From contig MBPM02000303.1 in the NCBI GenBank assembly GCA_001695595.3, positions 1 through 31,435 of the forward strand: DNA of 31,435 nucleotides. Direction: 5' to 3'. The DNA comes from Plasmopara viticola. Its lineage: Eukaryota; Oomycota; Peronosporomycetes; Peronosporales; Peronosporaceae. A program made the position numbers and the translations under genes. Below are positions 14,601 through 23,531 of the stretch, one piece after another. The stretch's first letter is position 1; every line of letters begins with the position of its first letter. The notes beneath the pieces were generated by a model. The model was given only the letters and a program-made list of their open reading frames with translations, searched no databases and had not been told where the DNA came from.

Positions 14601-17102
14601 GTATATCATCTGTGCGCGTCTCGAGCGATAGAAAGGACGTATTTTTGGCCGTACAACAACTCAGCATTCCAACAGAATAATTATACACTTTGTCGTAGCT
14701 GAATTGCATCTATGCATGTCTAGAGCGATAGAAAGGACGTATCTTTGGCCGTACAACGTCTCAGCGTTCCAACAGAATGATTATACACTTTGCTGAGGCT
14801 CTAATGCATGTAAGCATGTCTAGAGCGATAGAAAGGACAAATCTGTGGACGCACAACGTCTCAGCGTTCCAACAGAATGATTATTCACTTCGTCGTGGCC
14901 GTATTGGATCTGTGCATGTCTAGAGCAATAGAAAGGACGTAATTTTGGCCGTACAACGTCTTAGCGCTCCAACAGAATGATTATACACTTCGTTGTGGCT
15001 CTTTTGCATCTGTGCATGTCTAAAGCGATAGAAAAGACGAATTTTTGGCCGTACAGCTTCTTAGCCCTCCAATAGAATGATTATACACTTCGTTGAGGCT
15101 CTATTGCATGTATGCATGTCTAGAGCGATAGAAAGGACAAATCTGTCGACGCACAACGTCTCAGCGCTCCAACGGAATGATTATACACTTCGTTGAGGCT
15201 CTATTGCATCTGTGCATCTCTAGAGCGATAGAAAGGACGTATCTTTGGCCGCACAACGTCTTAGCGCTCCAATAGAATGATTATACACTTCGTTGTGGCT
15301 CTATTACATGTATGCATGTCTAAAGCGATAGAAAGGACAAATCTGTCGACGCACAACGTCTCAGCGCTCCAACGAAATGATTATACACTTCGTTGAGGCT
15401 CTATTGCATGTATGCATGTCTGTGGCAATAGAAAGGACGAATCTTTGGCCGCACAACGTCTTAGCGCTCCAATAGAATGATTATACACTTCGTTGTGGCT
15501 CTATTCCATCTTCTGCATGTCTAGAGCGAAAGAAAGGACGTATCCTTGGCTGTCAAACGGCTTAGCGCTCCAACAGAATGATTATACACTTTGTTGAGGC
15601 TCTATTGCATGTATGCATGTCTAGAGCGATAGAAAGGACAAATCTGTGGACGCACAACGTCTCAGCGCTACCACAGGTCGATTATACTTTTCGTTGGGGC
15701 TCTATTGCATTTATGCATGTCTAGAGTGAAAAAAGGCGTATCTTTGGCCGTACAACGTCTCAGCCCTCCAACAGAATGATCATACACTTCGTCGTGGCTG
15801 TATTGCACCTGTGCATGTCTAGAGCAATAGATAGGGCGTATCTTTGGCCGTACAACGTCTCAGCGCTCCAGCACAATATTTATACAGTTCGTTGTGGCTC
15901 TGTTCCATCTGTGCATGTGTACACCGATAAAAGAACGTATCTTTGGCTGTACAACGCCTCAGCGCTCCAACATATTGATTATACACTTCATTATGTCTCT
16001 ATTGCATCTGTGCATGTCTAGAGCGATAAAAGATCGTATCTCTGGCCGTACAACGTCTCAGCGTTCCGACAGAGATATTATACACTTCGTTGTGGATCTA
16101 TTGCATCTGTGCATGTCTAGTTTTGGCCGTACAACGTCTCAGCGTTCCAACAGAGTAATTAAACACTTCGTTGTGGCTCTATTGCATCTGTGCATGTCTA
16201 GAGCGATAGAAAGGACGTATCTCTCGCCGTACAACGTCTTAGCGCTCCAACAGAGTAATTATACACTTCTTAGTGGCTGTATTGAATCTGTGCATGTCTA
16301 GAGCGATAGAAAGGACGTATCTCTGGCCGTACAACGTCTCAGCATTCCAACAGAGTGATTATACACTTCGTTCGGTCTCCATTGCATCTGTTCATGTCTA
16401 CACGATAGAAAGGACGTATTTTTGGCCGTACAACGTCTCAGCGTTCCAACGGAATGATTATAAACTTCGTCGTGGCTGGATCGCATCTGTGCACGTCTGA
16501 ATCGATAGAAAGGACGTATTTTCTGCCGTACAACGTCTTTCGGCTCCAACAGAGTGATTATACACTTCGTCGTGGCTGTATTGCATCTGGGCATGTCTGA
16601 ATCGATAGAAAGAACGTATTTTCGGCCGTACAACGTCTTTCGGCTCCAACAGAGTGATTATACACTTCGTCGTGGCTGTATTGCATCTGGGCACGTCTGA
16701 ATCGATAGAAAGAACGTATTTTCGGCCGTACAACGTCTCAACATTTTACCATAATGATTGTACTCTTCGTTGCGGCTGTATATCATCTGTTCGCGTCTCG
16801 AGCGATAGAAAGGACGTATCTTTGGCCGTACAACGTCTCACCGCTCCAACAGAATGGTTTTACACTTCTTCGTGGCTGTATTGGATCCGTGCATGTCTAG
16901 AGCGATAGAAAGGACGTATTTTCGGCCCAACAACGTCTTAGCGCTCCAACAGAGTGATTATAAACTTCGTCGTGGCTGTATTGCATCTGTGCACGTCTGA
17001 ATCGATAAAAAGGACGTATTTTCGGCCGTACAACGTCTCAGCATTCCAACAGAGTGATTATACACTTCGTTCGGTCTCCATTGCATCTGTTCGTGTCTAC
17101 AC

Positions 17103-18830
17103 GATGGAATGAACGTAATTTTGGCCGTACAACGTCTCAGCGATCCAACACAGTGATTACACACTGCGTTGGGTCTCTATTGCATCTGTGCATGTCTACA
17201 CGATAGGAAGAACATATTTTTGGCCGTACAACGTCTCAGCGTTCCAACGGAATGATTAAACACATCGTTGTGGCTCTATTGCATCTGTGCACGTCAAGAG
17301 CGATAGAAAGGACGTACCTTTGGCCGTACAACGTCTCAACGTTCCAACAGAATGATTATACACTTTGTCGTGGCCGTATTGGATCTGTGCATGTCTAGAG
17401 CGATAGAAAGAACGTGTCTTTGGCCGTACAACGTCTCAGTATTTCACCATTATGATTGTACTCTTCGTTGCGGCTGTATATCATCTGTTCGCGTCTCGAG
17501 CGTTAGAAAGGACGTATCTTTGGCCGTACAACGTCTCAGCGCTCCAACAGAATGATTATACACTTCGTTGTGGCTGTATTGCATCTGTGCATGTCTAGAG
17601 CGACAGAAAGGACGTATCTTTTGCCGTACAACGTCTCAGCGCTCCAACAGAGTGATTATACACTTCGTTGTGGCTGTATTGCATCTGTGCATGTCTAGAG
17701 CGATAGAAAGGACGTATCTCTGGCAGCACAACGTCTCAGCATTCAAACAGAGTGATTATACACTTCGTTCGGTCTCCATTGCATCTCTTCATGTCTACAC
17801 GATGGAATGAACGTAATTTTGGCCGTACAACGTCTCAGCGATCCAACACAGTGATTACACACTGCGTTGGGTCTCTATTGCATCTGTGCATGTCTACACG
17901 ATAGGAAGAACATATTTTTGGCCGTACAACGTCTCAGCGTTCCAACGGAATGATTAAACACATCGTTGTGGCTCTATTGCATCTGTGCACGTCAAGAACG
18001 ATAGAAAGGACGTACCTTTGGCCGTACAACGTCTCAACGTTCCAACAGAATGATTATACACTTTGTCGTGGCCGTATTGGATCTGTGCATGTCTAGAGCG
18101 ATAGAAAGAACGTGTCTTTCGCCGTACAACGTCTCAGTATTTCACCATTATGATTGTACTCTTCGTTGCGGCTGTATATCATCTGTTCGCGTCTCGAGCG
18201 TTAGAAAGGACGTATCTTTGGCCGTACAACGTCTCAGCGCTCCAACAGAATGATTATACACTTCGTTGTGGCTGTATTGCATCTGTGCATGTCTAGAGCG
18301 ATAGAAAGGACGTATCTTTTGCCGTACAACGTCTCAGCGCTCCAACAGAGTGATTATACACTTCGTTGTGGCTGTATTGCATCTGTGCATGTCTAGAGCG
18401 ATAGAAAGGACGTATCTGTGGCCGCACAACGTCTCAGCGATTCAAAGAGAGTGATTATACACTTCGTTCGGTCTCCATTGCATCTGTTCATGTCTACACG
18501 ATGGAATGAACGTAATTTTGGCCGTACAACGTCTCAGCGATCCAACACAGTGATTACACACTGCGTTGGGTCTCTATTGCATCTGTGCATGTCTACACGA
18601 TAGGAAGAACATATTTTTGGCCGTACAACGTCTCAGCGTTCCAGCGGAATGATTAAACACATCGTTGTGGCTCTATTGCATCTGTGCACGTCAAGAGCGA
18701 TAGAAAGGACGTACCTTTGGCCGTACAACGTCTCAACGTTCCAACAGAATGATTATACACTTTGTCGTGGCCGTATTGGATCTGTGCATGTCTAGAGCGA
18801 TAGAAAGAACGTGTCTTTGGCCGTACAACG
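17103..18830 (+). repeat. About 699-bp higher-order repeat (heptamer), two and a half copies
   Basis: The distinctive string GATGGAATGAACGTAATTTT occurs at 17103, 17801 and 18500, spacings of 698 and 699 bp. The units between follow the same variant order: the unit with ACTGCGTTGGGTCTC, then ATAGGAAGAACATATTTTTGG, then the unit with GACGTACC. The third copy keeps the order only to about 18830 and then diverges to other unit types. Confidence 0.9.
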
Positions 18831-20256
18831 TCTCAGCGCTCCAGCAGAATGTTAATACAGTTCGTCGTGTTTGTATTGCAATTGTGCATGTCTAGAGCGA
18901 TAGAAAGGATGTATCTTTGGCCGTTTAACGTCTCAACGTTCCAACAGAATGGTTATACACTTCGTCGTGGCCGTATTGGATCTGTGCATGTCAAGAGCGA
19001 TAGAAAGGACGTGTCTTTGGCCGTACAATGTCTCAGCGTTCCAACAGAATGTTTACACACTTCGTCGTGGCTGTATTGCATCTGTGCACGTCTGAATCGA
19101 TAGAAAGGACGTATTTTCGGCCGTACAACGTCTCAGCAATTCACCATAATGATTGTACTCTTCGTTGCGGCTGTATATCATCTGTTCGCGTCTCGAGCGA
19201 TAGAAAGGACGTATCTTTGGCCGTACAACGTCTCACTGCTCCAACTGAATGATTATACACTTCGTTGTGGCTCTATTGTATCTGTGCATGTCTAGAGCGA
19301 TAGAAAGGACGTATCTTTGGCCGTACAACGTCTCACCGCTCCAACAGAGTGATTATACACTTCGTCGTGGCTATACTGGATCTGTGCATGTCTGAAGCGA
19401 TAGAAAGGACGTATTTTCGGCCGTACAACGTCTCAGCATTTTCACCAGAATATTTATACACTTCGTTGTGGCTGTATATATTCTGTGCGCGTCTCGAGCG
19501 TTAAAAAGGACGTATCTTTGGCCGTACAACGTCTCAGCGCTCCAACAGAATGAATACACACTTCGTTGTAGCTGTATTGCATCTGTGCACGGCTGAAGCG
19601 ATAGAAAGGACGTATTTTCGGCCGTACAGCGTCTCAGCATTTTCACCAGCATATTTATACACTTCGTTGTGGCTGTATTGCATCTGTGCATATTTAAAGC
19701 GATAGAAAGGACGTATTTGTGGCCGTACAACGTCTCTGCGCTCCAACAGAATGATTATACACATCGTCGTGGCTGTATTGCATCTGTGCATGTCTATAGC
19801 GATAGAAAGGACGTATTTGTGGCCGTACAACGTCTCAGCGCTCCAACAGAATGATTACACACTTCGTTGTGGCTGAATTGCATCTTCGCACGTCTAGAGC
19901 GATAGAAAGGACGTATCTCTGGCCGTACAACGTCTCAGCGTTCCAACAGAGTGATTATATACTTCGTCGTGGCTGTATTGCTTCTGTGCACGTCTGAAGC
20001 GATAGAAAGGACGTTTTTTCGGCCGTACAACGTCTCAGCATTTCACCAGAATGATTATACACTTCGTTGTGGCTGTATTGCATCTGTGCACGTCTGAACC
20101 GCTAGAAAGGACGTATTTCCGGCCGTACAACGTCTCAACATTTCACCAGAATGACTATACACTTTGTTGTGGCTGTTTTGAGTCTGTGCATATTAAAAAC
20201 GATAGAAAGGACGTATTTTTGGCCGTACAACGTCTCAGTGCTCATACATGTCTAAC

Positions 20257-21820
20257 CATTCTGTTGGAACGCTGAGGCGTTAAACGGCCAACGATACGTC
20301 CTTTCTATCGCTCTAGACATGCACAGATGTAATAGAAACACGACGAAGTGTATTAACATTCTGCAAGAGCGCTGAGACGTTGTATGGCCAGAAACACGTC
20401 CTTTCTATCGCTCTAGACATGCACAGATCCAAAACGTCCACGACGAAGTTTATAATCATTCTGTTGGAGCGCTGAGACGTTGTACGGCCTAAAACACGTC
20501 TTTACTATCGCTCTAGACATGCACAGATCCAATACGACCACGACGAAGTGTATAACCATTCTGTTGGAACGTTGAGACGTTAAACGGCCAAAGATACGTC
20601 CTTTCTATCGCTCTAGACATGCACAATTGCAATACAAACACGACGAACTGTATTAACATTCTGCTGGAGCGCTGAGACGTTGTACGGCCAAAGATACGTT
20701 CTTTCTATCGCTCTAGACATGCACAGATCCAATACGGCCACGACAAAGTGTATAATCATTCTGTTGGAACGTTGAGACGTTGTACGGCCAAAGGTACGTC
20801 CTTTCTATCGCTCTTGACGTGCACAGATGCAATAGAGCCACAACGATGTGTTTAATCATTCCGTTGAAACGCTGAGACGTTGTACGGCCAAAAATATGTT
20901 CTTCCTATCGTGTAGACATGCACAGATGCAATAGAGACCCAACGCAGTGTATAATCACTGTGTTGGATCGCTGAGACGTTGTACAGCCAGAGATACATCA
21001 TTTCTATCGCTCTAGACATGCACAGATGCAATACAGCCACGACGAAGTGTACAATCTTTCTGTTGGAGCACTGAGACGTTTTACGGCCATGGATACGTCT
21101 TTTTTATAGCTCTAGATATCCATAGATGCAATAGAGCCCCAACGAAGTGTATAATCATTCTGTTGGAGTGCTGAGATGCTGTACGGCCACAGATACGTCT
21201 ATCAATCGCTTTAGACATGCACAGATGCAATAGAGCCCCAACGAAGTGTATAACTATTCTGCTGGAGCGCTGAGACGGTGTACGGCCACAGATACGATCT
21301 TTTATCGCTCTAGACATGCACAGATGCAATAGAGACATAATGAAGTGTATAATCAATATGTTGGAGCGCTGAGGCGTTGTACAGCCAAAGATACGTTCTT
21401 TTATCGGTGTACACATGCACAGATGGAACAGAGCCACAACGAACTGTATAAATATTGTGCTGGAGCGCTGAGACGTTGTACGGCCAAAGATACGCCCAAT
21501 CTATCGCTCTAGACATGCACAGGTGCAATGCAGCCACGACGAAGTGTATAATCATTCTGTTGGAGCGCTGAGACGTTGTACGGCCAACGATACGTCTTTT
21601 TATCACTCTAGACATGCATAAATGCAATAGAGCCCCAACGAAATGTATAATCGACCTGTTGGAATTTTGAGACGTTGTACGGCCAAAGATTCGTCCTTTT
21701 TATCGCTCTAGATATGCAAAGATGCAATAGAGCCACAACGAAGTGTATAATCATCCTGTTGGATCGCTGAGACGTTGTACGGCCACAGATACGTCCTTTC
21801 TATCGCTCTAGACATGCACA
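20257..21820 (-). repeat. Inverted block of the 100-bp satellite (about 16 units)
   Basis: From about 20257 the units read as the reverse complement of the rest of the array (CATTCTGTTGG, then GAGACGTTGTACGGCC, then TCTATCGCTCTAGACATGC). The inverse of about 20500-20970 matches 18530-19010 nearly base for base. The inverse of about 21300-21627 matches 15776-16080, including the unusual units with ATATTGATTATACACTTCATT. So the block is a rearranged part of the same array, not an independent family. The proximal joint contains filler-like ATACATGTCTAA at 20244-20255. The distal joint lies at 21821-21825. Confidence 0.95.
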
Positions 21821-21825
21821 CATGG

Positions 21826-21850
21826 ATTATACACTTCGTTGGTGCTCTAT
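21826..21850 (+). repeat. Terminal partial satellite unit in the original orientation
   Basis: The first 25 bp or so of a monomer (ATTATACACTTCGTTGG, then TGCTCTAT) lie directly after the inverted block and then run into unrelated sequence. This is the right-hand end of the array. Re-inverting the preceding block places CAGAATG directly before ATTATACAC, which is the normal monomer junction with one surplus G, so this stub is probably the other half of the broken unit. Confidence 0.85.
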
Positions 21851-22488
21851 TTGATTCCCTTTTTGTACGTAATATTTAGCAGTATGCAAATTGCTGCTTA
21901 AAAAGCACTAAAGCACTGGTAATATTAACAAGAGAAGCTCTTTTTTAGCATTTGATTAACATATCACGCGATTTCCCTTTTTTCCATTTTCCGAGGTCGA
22001 TTGATTGTATCGACGGTTCTAGAGCTCGTAATCAAAATAAGTGTAATTCCAAGTCGGTCTATTTCGATGAAAATGTCTGGCTATCAAGCACGCAGTCAAT
22101 ATGCAAATGCCAACGCCAACAAAGCTATAGTAGGGTGGTGTACTAGCTTTCGAATCATGTACTCCTGCGTGAAAATTTACAATAAGCTCTTGTATTTTCA
22201 AGCAATTCTCTTTTTAGTAGTACCAGTGTGGCACTCGAGCATGTTGTATGATTTGCGCTTTTGACTCCAACTTAAGTTACGTCCATCCTTATACCAATTG
22301 CACGCCGATTGTGAGCACCAAAGCATGTATGCAAGATCAAATATTTTGCCTACAGGATTTGGGTTTCGCTGCCGTGATTTGGTTCATGGTCGCACGGGGT
22401 CCGAAAGTAATATCAGTCCAACGCTGCCCACTTCCTTTTCGTTTGCGGCCACGTCACGTTGTTGCTCCGTCCTAAATCTAAGAACTAA
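21851..22488. other. Single-copy stretch between satellite and first coding fragment
   Basis: This stretch is A+T-rich and I see no convincing gene. One short ATG-initiated frame, 22067-22264 on the + strand (65 codons), starts MKMSGYQARSQYANANANK and contains one hydrophobic stretch. I do not recognise it, and it could equally be a chance frame or a first exon. The other open frames here lack an ATG or overlap in several frames. Confidence 0.5.
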
Positions 22489-22553
22489 TCGGTTGTGTTT
22501 GTTAAGTCTTCTATGTCAGTGCTGATAGTGGAAATGTATGAAAACTCTATCAG

Positions 22554-22730
22554 GTAAGAGGCCTCCGAAAGTTATGTTGACTTTAATCTAGTGATTGAGA
22601 CGAGTCAAATTTTGACTCGTAGATTCGGATGTATACGTCACTAAAGCTAATATAACTTATCACTCAAGAGATTCCTGATTCGCCTTACGATGAATCTCGA
22701 TGAATCATTTAATTAGACATTTATGTGCAG
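22554..22730 (+). other. Possible 177-bp intron
   Basis: A donor-like CAG/GTAAGAG lies at 22551-22560 and an acceptor-like TTATGTGCAG/G at 22721-22731. Joining them would keep the downstream reading frame open and extend it upstream to about 22489, where an in-frame TAA occurs; the extension is about 22 residues and contains ATG codons (22513 and 22534). This rests only on splice-site consensus and frame agreement. No branch point was verified, and the alternative is that translation simply starts inside the downstream fragment. Confidence 0.3.
22600..22620. repeat. Perfect 21-bp palindrome
   Basis: Ten-base arms (ACGAGTCAAA and TTTGACTCGT) flank a single central T. Each arm contains GAGTCA/TGACTC, the half of a Gcn4/AP-1-type bZIP site, so the palindrome carries two such sites facing each other. 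It lies in the putative intron about 0.9 kb upstream of the transporter start. A regulatory role is inference; it could also form a small hairpin in RNA. Confidence 0.6.
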
Positions 22731-23133
22731 GACAAAGGCTAATTTGGATACATTTGTCATATATTGTTTAAGGCTACACATAATAGCAATTGTGGCACGG
22801 CAATGTCGTGATAATCTCAGGGTCAATATGAGTCCGCCGTTAATATCTGCCACATTGACAGAACTCTGCCAAAGCAAAGCTTTGTTGGAAGTAGCTACTG
22901 GTAAGCTTTCGTTGCGTCGCCGCTTCGCTACTTTTACCGCATCAGAAATTGGCTATACAACTTGTGTTGCTGTACTCGGACACTACAGCGATAAAAGTGT
23001 GGGTGTGATGGAAACCACGGGCGTCCAATTGGAAAGCGATAGCAACCAACAGGTGAAGGATCTTTTGGCTCAATGTATGGCTTGCGCCATTAAAGACACA
23101 ATGAGTTGGCATTGCACTAATCTGCTCAAGTAA
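22723..23133 (+). CDS. Short coding fragment, possibly a winged-helix C-terminal exon
   Basis: This frame has 136 codons, ends with TAA and lies about 400 bp upstream of the sugar transporter on the same strand. I do not recognise the protein with certainty. Residues around 38-75 read as an amphipathic helix (SATLTELCQSKALLEV) followed by a basic turn and beta-like segment (GKLSLRRRFATF) and then another helix. That order resembles a winged-helix fold of the kind found at the C-terminus of Cdc6/Orc1-type replication proteins. No AAA+ ATPase domain or Walker motif is present upstream, so if the resemblance is real this is a fragment or a terminal exon. The N-terminal ATG at 22723 overlaps the putative splice acceptor, so the true start is uncertain. 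A decayed or orphan gene is equally possible. Confidence 0.4.
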   Translation: MCRTKANLDTFVIYCLRLHIIAIVARQCRDNLRVNMSPPLISATLTELCQSKALLEVATGKLSLRRRFATFTASEIGYTTCVAVLGHYSDKSVGVMETTGVQLESDSNQQVKDLLAQCMACAIKDTMSWHCTNLLK

Positions 23134-23531
23134 TAACGAAAGGCAGAAGCTGCTGTTAAGAACAATATTTTACAATGTACAATATAAGCAGTGAAATCTG
23201 TCGTTCATAATATTACTTTCTTTCTTCGCGCTCGATGTACATTTTATGTGTTACGATCGAAGTGTATAGCTGATCTCTGATTCCATCCTACAGATTTAAG
23301 AGATACAGTAGGGTTGACCTATTTATTTGATGGTGTCGAACTGCTTGGATGACATGTGGAATCGTATTTATCTTATCCTTATTATAAGGCGCCTGACGGA
23401 GAGAAAGCAAATGAAGATTCGCTGGCTTCATTTGATCATCCAGTGCGCTTCGATCAGTCGTAGTAGAACTTTGACATAAAGTGCGAGATTTCCAAATCGA
23501 CCAGCTCTGACACACTGGTGTCCTTCCACTG
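23134..23531 (+). promoter_or_regulatory. Upstream region of the sugar transporter gene
   Basis: These 398 bp separate the preceding fragment from the transporter start codon and should contain its promoter. I see no strong TATA box close to the start. A GGCTTCATTTGATC stretch at 23424-23437, about 95 bp before the ATG, is loosely similar to the initiator-type core of oomycete promoters (TCAYTYY) but matches it imperfectly. The assignment is positional. Confidence 0.35.

Larger units (their letters stand above)
1..20252 (+). repeat. 100-bp satellite array, direct-orientation block (about 200 units)
   Basis: The sequence is a head-to-tail tandem repeat whose unit is almost always 100 bp; for example the GATTA(T/C)A landmark falls at 4293 and 4393, and at 10079 and 10179. 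Each unit runs through recognisable blocks: GATTATACACTTCGTTG, then GGCTCTATTGCATCTGTGC, then ATGTCTAGAGCGATAGAAAG, then GACGTAT, then GGCCGTACAACGTCTCAGCG, then CTCCAACAGAAT. The array is cut by the left window edge, so its full length is unknown. There are no spacers, no unique islands and no inserted element. Open frames of 60-138 codons occur throughout, on both strands, but 100 is not a multiple of three, so each frame shifts at every unit and the predicted peptides are only translations of the repeat. Function is unknown; pericentromeric, subtelomeric or interstitial heterochromatin are all possible. Confidence 0.97.

Noticed and set aside
1..20252. Numerous 60-138-codon open frames on both strands of the array, some nearly identical to each other, looking like a repetitive protein family
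   Set aside because: The monomer is 100 bp, so the frame changes at every unit; the frames arise because the repeat has few stops in some registers. Similar peptides appear because the DNA repeats, and insertions or deletions are not in multiples of three.
1..21850. CRISPR array
   Set aside because: Units abut directly with no unique spacers, the repeat is 100 bp long and divergent, and no cas gene is present.
1..21850. CENP-B box: the monomer contains CTTCGTTGG, identical to the first nine bases of the mammalian box
   Set aside because: The required second half (A-x2-CGGG) is absent; the sequence continues GGCTC or GGCTG. The nine-base match is probably coincidence.
21920..21950. Small hairpin followed by a T run (AGAG...CTCTTTTTT) resembling a terminator
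   Set aside because: The stem is only four base pairs and no gene ends nearby on either strand.
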